Source: an uncultured Porphyromonas sp.
GTDB taxonomy: Bacteria; Bacteroidota; Bacteroidia; Bacteroidales; Porphyromonadaceae
NCBI RefSeq assembly: GCF_947254915.1
Contig: NZ_CAMYEZ010000056.1
Coordinates: 1-12,780 of the forward strand
DNA: 12,780 bases
Direction: 5' to 3'
Part shown: positions 6,753-12,780 of the stretch, piece after piece
Position numbering within the stretch: the first letter of the stretch is position 1
Layout of the letters: each line of letters opens with the position of its first letter
Made by a program: the position numbers and the translations under genes
Notes under the pieces: model-generated
The model's input: only the letters and a program-made list of their open reading frames with translations
The model's database searches: none
Told to the model about the DNA's origin: nothing

Positions 6753-8414
6753 ATGACCTTTGACACACTAGACCTTTCGCCCGAACTCCTTCGTGCCACC
6801 GCCGACCTCGGCTTCTCCGAGCCAATGCCCGTACAGCAGGAGGTCATTCCATACCTATCCACTCATCGAGGGGATCTGATCGCGCTCTCCAAGACTGGCT
6901 CGGGTAAGACCGCAGCCTACGGACTGCCCCTCTTAGAGCGCATCATCCAGGCAAAAGGCTCCGCACCTTGTGGACTCATCCTCACGCCAACACGAGAGCT
7001 GGCAATACAGGTACAGAGCGACTTAGTCGCTTTGGCAAAGTATACCTCCGTTCGCCAGATCCTAGCACTCTACGGCGGTGCCTCCATCGAGGAGCAAATC
7101 CGTCAGCTCGCCAAGGGATACCATATTATAGTAGCCACTCCTGGCAGACTATGCGACCTGATCAGGCGCAAAGCTGTCAAGCTACGCAAGGTCTCGGTCG
7201 TCGTCCTCGACGAAGCCGATGTGATGCTCGATATGGGCTTCCAGCGAGATCTGCAGGATATCCTGCAGGCGGTGCCACAGCAGGTGGAGCATTGGCTCTT
7301 TTCCGCCACTATGAGCCGAGAGGTGCGGGAGATAGCCGACAATTATATCAGCGATGCCCACGAGGTGCAGATAGGTGCGCTCAATAAAGCGAATGCCGAC
7401 ATCAAGCATCTCTACGTAGCGGTCCCAGCACGGCACAAGTACGCTGCGCTGAAGCGTGTTGTCGACTACTACCCCAACATCTACGGAATCATCTTCTGCC
7501 GTACACGTGCTGAGACCAAAGAGATCACCGAGTGGCTCATACGAGATGGGTACCATGCCGATGCGCTACATGGCGACCTTAGCCAAGCGCAGCGGGATAT
7601 GGTGATGAACCGCTTCCGCATACGCAACCTGCAATTGCTCGTTGCAACCGACGTGGCAGCACGTGGGCTTGATGTAGACGATGTCACTCACGTGCTTCAC
7701 TACGGTCTGCCCGCCGATCCCGACAGCTACACACACCGTAGCGGACGCACCGCTCGTGCTGGCAAGACGGGCCTCTCGATAGCCATCTGCCATCTACGCG
7801 ACAGCAAGCAGATACGCATCATCGAGCAGCACGCTGGCATTCGGATTGAGTCAATGCCCCTCCCCTCTGGTCAGGAGATTTGTAAGAAGCAACTCTTCGC
7901 TCTAGCGACCAGGATCGAGTATGCCGACAGCAACGAGCACGGCACCCAGTACGATGAGCTACTCAATGCGATCGTGCAGAAGCTCGCCTGGCTTCCTCCC
8001 GAGGAGATCATACGTCGTGTGCTCACGCTGGAGGCGGACCGTATCATGCGCTACTACGCCAATACGCCCGACCTCTCGGCTCAAGAGCTGGCCACCGAAG
8101 AGCCTAAGTATAGGACAAAAGGTTCCCCCGCGGAGCATCGCAAAGCATCCCAAAAGCGTAGCCGCACCAACCTACCGCCCATGACCTCGCTAAGGATCAA
8201 CCTCGGCAAGCGCGACAAGCTCTATCCGAACCGTCTCCTAGAGTTGATCAACCGCACGCTTCCCTATAAGATCACCATTGGCAAAATAAACCTCAGTCCC
8301 AGCTACAGCTACTTTGAGGTAGCTAGCGAATGGGCCGAGACAGTCGCAGCAGCCCTAAGCGAAGAGGAGTACAACGGTCGCCCCATCCGTGTCACCATTC
8401 AGAAGGATCGGTAA
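6753..8414 (+). CDS. DEAD-box RNA helicase with C-terminal DbpA-type RNA-binding domain
   Basis: This ATP-dependent RNA-unwinding protein probably acts in ribosome assembly or RNA turnover. Its 553 residues contain every DEAD-box motif in order: Q motif (Phe3 and Gln28), SKTGSGKT with Lys52, PTRELA (from 79), TPGRL, DEAD (153-156), SAT (184-186), the motif IV strand IIFCRTR, ATDVAARGLDV, and HRSGRTARAG (from 328). A helical region follows (about 375-455), then a basic linker (455-477) and a C-terminal domain (478-553) resembling the DbpA RNA-binding fold, which in E. coli DbpA binds hairpin 92 of 23S rRNA. It is about 100 residues longer than DbpA (457) and shorter than DeaD/CsdA (629), and its layout is closer to DeaD/CsdA. 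It is the last gene of the cluster. I cannot assign a substrate, so no symbol is given. Confidence 0.95.
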   Translation: MTFDTLDLSPELLRATADLGFSEPMPVQQEVIPYLSTHRGDLIALSKTGSGKTAAYGLPLLERIIQAKGSAPCGLILTPTRELAIQVQSDLVALAKYTSVRQILALYGGASIEEQIRQLAKGYHIIVATPGRLCDLIRRKAVKLRKVSVVVLDEADVMLDMGFQRDLQDILQAVPQQVEHWLFSATMSREVREIADNYISDAHEVQIGALNKANADIKHLYVAVPARHKYAALKRVVDYYPNIYGIIFCRTRAETKEITEWLIRDGYHADALHGDLSQAQRDMVMNRFRIRNLQLLVATDVAARGLDVDDVTHVLHYGLPADPDSYTHRSGRTARAGKTGLSIAICHLRDSKQIRIIEQHAGIRIESMPLPSGQEICKKQLFALATRIEYADSNEHGTQYDELLNAIVQKLAWLPPEEIIRRVLTLEADRIMRYYANTPDLSAQELATEEPKYRTKGSPAEHRKASQKRSRTNLPPMTSLRINLGKRDKLYPNRLLELINRTLPYKITIGKINLSPSYSYFEVASEWAETVAAALSEEEYNGRPIRVTIQKDR

Positions 8415-8476
8415 AAGCCACAAACCTGTAGCACAGCCTGGGCTCCTTTTTCTACACTGAGGACACTTTCTAGGTA

Positions 8477-8507
8477 TTGCAAAAGTGTTATTTATTTGCT
8501 ACCTTGC
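8477..8507 (+). promoter_or_regulatory. Candidate promoter of the EF-G paralogue
   Basis: TTG at 8477-8479 is followed after 20 bp by TACCTTGC at 8500-8507. The spacing fits the Bacteroidota -33/-7 arrangement (19-21 bp), but the -7 box differs from TAnnTTTG at two of six fixed positions. The predicted start near 8511 gives a leader of about 180 nt, unusually long for this cluster. A poorer alternative is TTG 8654-8656 with TAAGTATA at 8675, close to the gene. The 275-bp spacer has no convincing terminator for the preceding helicase gene, so read-through is also possible. Confidence 0.45.
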
Positions 8508-8531
8508 GACAAGTTTAGTGAAAGGCTAGTC

Positions 8532-8578
8532 AAGTAATCCTAAGTAGGGGAAGAAACAAAGCTTAAGTAGTCCTACTT
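8532..8578. promoter_or_regulatory. Paired operator-like elements in the EF-G paralogue leader
   Basis: AAGTAGTCCTACTT at 8565-8578 is a perfect dyad (6-bp arms, 2-bp centre). A related 14-mer, AAGTAATCCTAAGT, lies at 8532-8545, three mismatches away and exactly 33 bp upstream, about three helical turns. A half-site AAGTAGG (8542-8548) can also pair with CCTACTT (8572-8578) in RNA. The block sits about 20-70 bp downstream of the candidate promoter at 8477-8507. It could therefore bind a regulator or form alternative leader structures. The identity of any regulator is unknown. Confidence 0.45.
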
Positions 8579-8619
8579 TCGTCCATCTCCGAGTAGCACA
8601 TTCGCTAGGCTTACACATT

Positions 8620-8646
8620 GACGACCGCTAGCTAGCTAGTGGCGTC
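8620..8646. other. CTAG-repeat hairpin in the EF-G paralogue leader
   Basis: The centre is the self-complementary CTAGCTAGCTAG (8628-8639). Its flanks extend the pairing: CCG (8625-8627) with TGG (8640-8642), then GACG (8620-8623) with CGTC (8643-8646), leaving A8624 bulged. In RNA this gives about 11 bp around a CTAG loop, ending 43 nt before the start codon. CTAG is usually rare in bacterial genomes, so three overlapping copies stand out. There is no T run after it, so it is not a terminator. Confidence 0.45.
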
Positions 8647-8689
8647 TAGGTGGTTGCAATCAAAATATTCACTCTAAGTATAACAGGCT

Positions 8690-10846
8690 ATGCAATTGTA
8701 TCAGACATCAGACATTCGAAACATCGCCGTCATCGGCGGCTCGGGTAGCGGCAAGACAACTCTTGCCGAGGCTATGCTCTATGAGAGTGGCGTCATCAAG
8801 CGTCGCGGGACTATTGAAGCACAAAACACTGTGTGCGACTACTTCCCCGTAGAGAAGGAGTATGGCTATACCGTTTTCTCCACCCTATTTAGTGTCGAGT
8901 TTGCTCATCGCAAGCTCAACTTCATCGACTGCGCAGGCTCCGATGACTTCGTCGGTGGCACTGTCGCTGCACTCCACGTGACCGACTCGGCACTCGCTGT
9001 GGTCAATGCCAAGGAGGGCGTCGAGGTCGGCCTGATCAATCAGATGCGTATCATAGAGCAACTGCATAAGCCTGTGCTCTTTACCATCAATCAGCTGGAT
9101 AGCGATAAGGCAGACTACGAGAGCACAGTCGCTGGACTCAAGGCTCGCTACGGTGGCAAGGTGGTTGTCATACAGTATCCTGTACAGGAGGGCCCAGACT
9201 TCCACCAGGTGGTTGATGTGCTCAATATGAAGATGTACCAGTGGAAGCCCGAAGGCGGTACTCCCGAAGAGCTCGAGATACCAGCAGGTCAGCGAGAGCG
9301 TGCCGAGGAGCTTCGCCAAGCACTGATCGAGTCAGCTGCTGAGCACGAGGAGCACCTGATGGAGACCTTCTTTGAGAAAGGGTCGCTCGACGAGGAGGAG
9401 ATCGTGCAGGGCATGCGCAAGGGTATCGTCCTCGGCGATATGTACCCCGTCTTCTGCGTTAGCGCACTCAAGGATATGGGTGTACGTCGTACGATGACCT
9501 TCCTGGGCGATGTAGCACCTCGCGTCACCGAGTCTGCGCTCCCCATCACGACGGAGGGCGTAGAGGTAGCGCCCGATGCTACCGCTCCCGTGAGTCTCTA
9601 CTTCTTCAAGAGCACCGTGGAGCCGCATATCGGTGAGGTCTCTTACTTCAAGGTGATGAGTGGTACGCTCAAGGAGGGTATGGACTTGACCAATGCGAAC
9701 AATGGCTCTAAGGAGCGCCTCGGTCAGATCAATGTAGTGGCTGGTGCGCAAAAGGAGAAGGTGAGCCAGCTCGTCGCTGGAGACTTTGGCGCTGCCGTAA
9801 AGCTCAAGGATGTACGTCGTGGAGCCACTCTCAACGATAAGGGCGTGGACTATCAGTTCCCCAATATCGAGTACCCTGCCCCCAAGTACCGCCGTGCTAT
9901 CGTACCAGTCAATGGTGCCGATGCGGAGAAGCTAAGCGAGGCGCTCACACGTATGCAGGAGGAGGATCCCACATGGATTGCTCAGCAGAGCAAGGAGCTA
10001 CGCCAGCTCATTGTGTATGGTCAGGGAGAGTTTCACCTACGTACGCTCAAGTGGCGACTGGAGAACAATGACAAGATCCCCGTCACCTTTGAGGAGCCAC
10101 GCATCCCCTACCGTGAGACTATCACGAAGGCAGCTCGCGCTGACTACCGTCACAAGAAGCAGTCGGGCGGTGCTGGACAGTTTGGCGAGGTGCATCTGAT
10201 CGTCGAGCCTTACGAGGAGGGCAAAGAGCTACCGAGCGTCTTCCGCTTCAACAACCAGGAGTTCAAGATTACCCCTCGAGACACCCAGACCGTCGAACTA
10301 GCCTGGGGAGGCAAGCTAGTCTTTGTCAATAGTGTCGTAGGTGGCGCCATCGACAACCGCTTCATGCCAGCCATCCTCAAGGGTATTATGGAGCGCATGG
10401 AGCGTGGTCCACTGACGGGCTCCTATGCTCGTGATGTGCGTGTGATCGTCTACGATGGTAAGATGCACCCCGTGGATAGCAATGAGATCTCCTTCATGCT
10501 GGCTGGGCGCAACGCCTTTAGCGAAGCCTTCCGCAATGCAGGTCCTAAGATCCTCGAGCCTGTCTACAGCGTCAATGTGACCGTACCCGCAGACTACCTC
10601 GGTGATGTGATGAGCGACCTGCAGGGACGCCGTGCGCTGATCATGGGTATGAGTAGCGATGGCAACTACGAGCAGCTCTCTGCCAAGGTGCCTCTCAAGG
10701 AGATGAGCGACTACTCCACTTCGCTCAGTTCGCTGACGGGTGGACGCGCCTCGTTTGTCATGAAGTTTGACGCTTACGAGCTCGTACCGTCAGATGTACA
10801 GGAGGCACTCTTGAAGGCCTACACAGAGGAGAGCGAGGAGGAGTAA
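8690..10846 (+). CDS. fusA2: Elongation factor G paralogue (EF-G2 type) with altered GTPase centre
   Basis: This 718-residue ribosome-associated translation factor has the full EF-G domain order. The G domain is about residues 1-285, domain II about 295-390, domain III about 400-475, domain IV about 480-600 and domain V about 605-690. The tip of domain IV keeps the HPVDS loop with His593, matching E. coli His583, so ribosome translocation chemistry looks intact. The G domain keeps P-loop Lys22 and the DxxG aspartate Asp80, but not the rest. The P-loop aspartate of AHIDAGK is Gly19, the catalytic histidine of DTPGH is Ser84 (DCAGS), NKxD is NQLD (134-137), and RGIT of switch I is YGYT. This matches the second EF-G of Bacteroides, reported, as I recall, to work without GTP hydrolysis. 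The tail is acidic (EESEEE). It appears to be a single-gene unit with its own leader and terminator. The canonical fusA should lie elsewhere. Confidence 0.93.
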   Translation: MQLYQTSDIRNIAVIGGSGSGKTTLAEAMLYESGVIKRRGTIEAQNTVCDYFPVEKEYGYTVFSTLFSVEFAHRKLNFIDCAGSDDFVGGTVAALHVTDSALAVVNAKEGVEVGLINQMRIIEQLHKPVLFTINQLDSDKADYESTVAGLKARYGGKVVVIQYPVQEGPDFHQVVDVLNMKMYQWKPEGGTPEELEIPAGQRERAEELRQALIESAAEHEEHLMETFFEKGSLDEEEIVQGMRKGIVLGDMYPVFCVSALKDMGVRRTMTFLGDVAPRVTESALPITTEGVEVAPDATAPVSLYFFKSTVEPHIGEVSYFKVMSGTLKEGMDLTNANNGSKERLGQINVVAGAQKEKVSQLVAGDFGAAVKLKDVRRGATLNDKGVDYQFPNIEYPAPKYRRAIVPVNGADAEKLSEALTRMQEEDPTWIAQQSKELRQLIVYGQGEFHLRTLKWRLENNDKIPVTFEEPRIPYRETITKAARADYRHKKQSGGAGQFGEVHLIVEPYEEGKELPSVFRFNNQEFKITPRDTQTVELAWGGKLVFVNSVVGGAIDNRFMPAILKGIMERMERGPLTGSYARDVRVIVYDGKMHPVDSNEISFMLAGRNAFSEAFRNAGPKILEPVYSVNVTVPADYLGDVMSDLQGRRALIMGMSSDGNYEQLSAKVPLKEMSDYSTSLSSLTGGRASFVMKFDAYELVPSDVQEALLKAYTEESEEE

Positions 10847-10878
10847 CAGACGGCTCCCCGCCACCCTACTAAGTTCTA

Positions 10879-10920
10879 AGAGCGGTCTCAAGTCACGACG
10901 ACTTGAGGCCGCTCTCTCTA
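10879..10920 (+). terminator. Terminator of the EF-G paralogue
   Basis: AGAGCGGTCTCAAGT (10879-10893) pairs with ACTTGAGGCCGCTCT (10901-10915). The 15-bp stem has one G-U pair and a 7-nt loop, 32 nt after the stop codon. A pyrimidine-rich CTCTATCTGCTCTC follows in place of a pure T run. Like the hairpin at 55-90, the stem starts with AGAG and its 3' arm runs into CTCT. Position and stem strength support termination even though the T tract is weak. Confidence 0.7.
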
Positions 10921-11070
10921 TCTGCTCTCAGGAGCGTAGTCTACAGCTCTCCCGAAGGGCGCCATTTGTCGCTTCGTATCGTGCTGATTTCTTCGCAGAT
11001 ACGAGTTCCAAAAATGGTTCCCCTCTTGGAACTTTTTAGTTCCAAGGGTGGAACTGTCTGTCCTCTCCCA
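10916..11070. other. Non-coding segment with two stable hairpins
   Basis: The first hairpin pairs TCGTATC (10974-10980) with GATACGA (10998-11004) and can be extended inside by TGC/GCA. The second is a perfect 9-bp stem, CTTGGAACT (11025-11033) with AGTTCCAAG (11038-11046), around a TTTT loop and extendable outward with mismatches. GGAAC/GTTCC words recur five times between 11004 and 11055 in alternating orientation. A frame open from 10903 to 11127 gives a 74-residue sequence with no protein character. I see no gene here. Confidence 0.55.
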
Positions 11071-11263
11071 AAGGAATTCTCAACAGCTCTGTGGAAAGTG
11101 GAAATTCCTCACCGAGGGGCGAAATGAAACTTCGGAAGAATGAAATGAAAGTTCGGAAGAACGAAATCGCAAGTCCGAAGAATTTTCCAATTCCTCACTG
11201 AACTAGCAAAGATCTTCACCGAGGAATTTTCGATTTCCTCCATAGAGACGTATGTGAACTCAT
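11071..11263 (+). repeat. Dispersed intergenic repeat, copy B
   Basis: This is the second copy of the element at 268-463, in the same orientation and of nearly the same length. It has CACCGAGG at 11110-11117 and 11217-11224 (107 bp apart, as in copy A) and the end motif GAGACGTA followed by TGAACTCAT (11245-11263). The first third is the best conserved and the middle, after the second 21-bp unit, the most diverged. The end is 65 bp before the TACCTTTG box of the MATE gene, the same distance as in copy A. Confidence 0.8.
11120..11182 (+). repeat. Three tandem 21-bp units inside repeat copy B
   Basis: Units occupy 11120-11140, 11141-11161 and 11162-11182. The first two carry TTCGGAAG at 11131 and 11152. 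The third has the diverged GTCCGAAG at 11173, still on the 21-bp register. In copy A the first unit is the divergent one and in copy B the last, so the units have drifted independently while the spacing stayed fixed. Confidence 0.7.
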
Positions 11264-11327
11264 CGTGATATAATGCGTTAGCCCTACTAAAGCTCTGGTA
11301 AAGGCCCCGTAATTGGCCATCATTTAC

Positions 11328-11335
11328 TACCTTTG
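11328..11335 (+). promoter_or_regulatory. Bacteroidota -7 promoter box (TACCTTTG) for the MATE gene
   Basis: TACCTTTG matches TAnnTTTG fully. No TTG is found at the -33 spacing; a TTG at 11313-11315 is only 12 bp upstream. The box ends 6 nt before ATG 11342, so the predicted transcript start (about 11339-11343) would fall on or next to the start codon. This would give a leaderless or nearly leaderless mRNA. Repeat copy B ends 65 bp upstream. Confidence 0.55.
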
Positions 11336-11341
11336 CACTTG

Positions 11342-12754
11342 ATGAATGAGAGAGATATAGAGGCTCCTGAGCAAGCCGAAGACAATAAGCGGACGCAGGA
11401 CTTGCGGACGCAGCCTATCCCTAAGCTACTGCTGCAGTATGCTATACCAGCCGTGGTGGGTACGGTCGTGCAGGCGCTGTATAATATCGTGGACACGATC
11501 TTCATCGGCCAGGGCAGTGGCGAGCTTGGCATCGCTGCGGTCTATATTGGGTTCCCCTTGATCATCCTACTCGTCGGCTTTAGCATGCTTGTGGGGACGG
11601 GTGCCTCTGTCGGTGTGTCGATTGCTCTAGGTAGGCGGGACTCGGATCGTGCGGATCGCATCCTGAGCAATGCGGTCTATCTGACTTTTGGCTTCTATAT
11701 CCTCGCAGTCACCCCCTCAATGATCTTTCTAGAGGATCTATTGCGACTCATCGGAGCGAGTGACAATATCATCCCCTTGGCAAAGGACTACCTCCACATC
11801 TATCTACCCGCCATAATACTGAGCAATCTAACCTACGGGTACAACAATGTGATGCGTGCATCGGGCTACCCAACGAAAGCGATGATTACGATGATCATCG
11901 GAGCGGTAATTAATGTGGTGCTGGACTACTTCTTTATCATGCACTTCGGATGGGGTGTCAAGGGCGCTGCCTGGGCAACGGTGATTGCGATGTTCTGTAC
12001 GATGGTCTTCGTGCAGTATCACTTCTTCCAGCGCAAGAGCGTGGTACGCTTCAAGCGACAAAATATGAAGCCCTCGGGCTCGATCCTGCTATCGATCATC
12101 AGTGTCGGTATAGCACCCTTTGCGATGCAGGTAGCGGGAAGCGTGGTGAGCTTTGTACTCAACCATAACTTCGCTCGCTTTGCTAAGTCGGTGGCTGAGG
12201 CGGATCTATCCATAGCGACCTACGGTATCATCAACAACTACACGACACTCATCGCACTGACTATCATCGGGGTGGCACAGGGTATGCAGCCTATCGTGGG
12301 ATACAACTACGGTGCGGGACATATCGAGCGCTCTCTGAGCTGCTACAAGCTGGCTGTCGGGGTCAATACGGTCATCTCTATACTAGGCTTTGCGGCTGCC
12401 ATGCTACTACCGGAGCAACTCTTTATCCTCTTCAACGCATCGCCTGAGTTGATCGAGATAGGTCGGCATGCGATACGTATAGTCTTCTGTGTCTTCTTCG
12501 TCGTGGGCTTTCAGATTACCACCTCTCAGCTCTTCCAGAGTCTCGGGCTGAGCCGTCAGGCTATCTTCATCAGCTTGACACGACAGATCATCTTCCTCCT
12601 ACCAGCACTGCTGATCCTCCCCCACTTCTACGGTATCGATGGCGTCTGGTATGCGATACCTCTGGGCGACCTCTTGGCGACGGTCGTCTCGGCTTCGATG
12701 ATTATCTACTACTTCAAGAAGTGGACTAGCGAGCAACCTTCCCCCTTAGCGTAA
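11342..12754 (+). CDS. MATE-family multidrug/cation efflux transporter
   Basis: This inner-membrane transporter exports organic cations, drugs or metabolites in exchange for Na+ or H+. The 470-residue protein has a 24-residue hydrophilic, acidic N terminus followed by 12 predicted membrane segments in two homologous halves. MATE signatures are YNIVDTIFIG (47-56), RASGYPTKAM (172-181), GAVINVVLDYFFI (187-199) and, in the second half, GVAQGMQPIVGYNYGAG (310-326). ATG 11342 is chosen. A TTG at 11333 would add three residues but overlaps the promoter box. The length is typical of bacterial MATE proteins (about 450-480). The substrate cannot be read from the sequence. It resembles the DinF/MepA-like bacterial branch more than a flippase of the MurJ type. 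It is preceded by repeat copy B and may be co-transcribed with a gene starting at the right edge. Confidence 0.93.
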   Translation: MNERDIEAPEQAEDNKRTQDLRTQPIPKLLLQYAIPAVVGTVVQALYNIVDTIFIGQGSGELGIAAVYIGFPLIILLVGFSMLVGTGASVGVSIALGRRDSDRADRILSNAVYLTFGFYILAVTPSMIFLEDLLRLIGASDNIIPLAKDYLHIYLPAIILSNLTYGYNNVMRASGYPTKAMITMIIGAVINVVLDYFFIMHFGWGVKGAAWATVIAMFCTMVFVQYHFFQRKSVVRFKRQNMKPSGSILLSIISVGIAPFAMQVAGSVVSFVLNHNFARFAKSVAEADLSIATYGIINNYTTLIALTIIGVAQGMQPIVGYNYGAGHIERSLSCYKLAVGVNTVISILGFAAAMLLPEQLFILFNASPELIEIGRHAIRIVFCVFFVVGFQITTSQLFQSLGLSRQAIFISLTRQIIFLLPALLILPHFYGIDGVWYAIPLGDLLATVVSASMIIYYFKKWTSEQPSPLA

Positions 12755-12765
12755 AACCTCCTAAT

Positions 12766-12780
12766 ATGCACGTACTCCTC
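12766..12780 (+). CDS. Possible start of the next gene, cut by the window edge
   Basis: ATG 12766 opens a frame of five codons (MHVLL) that runs off the window. It begins 11 bp after the stop of the MATE gene, a gap like those within the six-gene cluster, and the hydrophobic first residues suit the first strand of a Rossmann-like fold. Five codons do not allow a family call, and the start itself is uncertain. Confidence 0.25.

Noticed and set aside
8431..8457. Terminator for the helicase gene at AGCCTGGGCT followed by CCTTTTTCT
   Set aside because: The stem would be only 4 bp with a 2-nt loop, which cannot form. The T run is suggestive, but there is no stable hairpin.
10903..11127. A 74-codon plus-strand frame after the EF-G paralogue
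   Set aside because: It starts inside the terminator stem and ends in repeat copy B. No family resemblance was recognised, and its sequence follows the hairpins and repeats.
11269..11274. TATAAT just after repeat copy B as a sigma70-type -10 box
   Set aside because: Bacteroidota primary sigma factors use TAnnTTTG-type boxes, no TTGACA-like element is present at the right spacing, and copy A has no equivalent at this position.

Overview
The window looks like a chromosomal segment of a Bacteroidota bacterium, most likely Porphyromonas of the P. asaccharolytica/uenonis type. This rests on moderate GC content, almost no Shine-Dalgarno sequences, Bacteroidota-style promoter boxes (TAnnTTTG) and the divergent, Bacteroidota-like form of every protein. 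The genus is inferred; no database search was possible. All genes are on the + strand.

Layout. Positions 1-98 hold the end of an upstream unit: two hairpins, the second a good terminator. Positions 268-463 carry a dispersed intergenic repeat (copy A) containing three 21-bp units. A tightly packed six-gene cluster follows: threonylcarbamoyl-AMP synthase (588-1175), a polyprenyl-phosphate sugar-1-phosphate transferase (1238-2623), a ClC anion channel/transporter with CBS domains (2634-4430), methionyl-tRNA formyltransferase fmt (4441-5415), EPSP synthase aroA (5448-6734) and a DEAD-box RNA helicase with a DbpA-type RNA-binding domain (6753-8414). After a 275-bp spacer with promoter-like and operator-like elements comes an EF-G paralogue (8690-10846) with an altered GTPase centre, closed by a strong hairpin (10879-10915). 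A 0.5-kb non-coding region holds two more hairpins and a second copy of the repeat (copy B, 11071-11263). It leads into a MATE-family efflux transporter (11342-12754). The first codons of another gene may lie at the right edge.

How the genes fit together. Four products act in translation: t6A tRNA modification, initiator tRNA formylation, an RNA helicase probably working on rRNA, and the EF-G paralogue. The others serve glycan initiation, ion transport, aromatic amino acid synthesis and drug/cation export. The first six genes are probably one operon, with gaps of 62, 10, 10, 32 and 18 bp.

There is no sign of a phage, IS element, CRISPR array or defence island. The most interesting signals are outside the genes. 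The two copies of the 195-bp repeat have the same orientation, and each ends exactly 65 bp before a TACCTTTG promoter box. Dyad elements also lie in the EF-G-paralogue leader. Among the proteins, the EF-G paralogue has lost the residues expected for GTP hydrolysis, and the ClC protein carries non-standard residues at two key positions.
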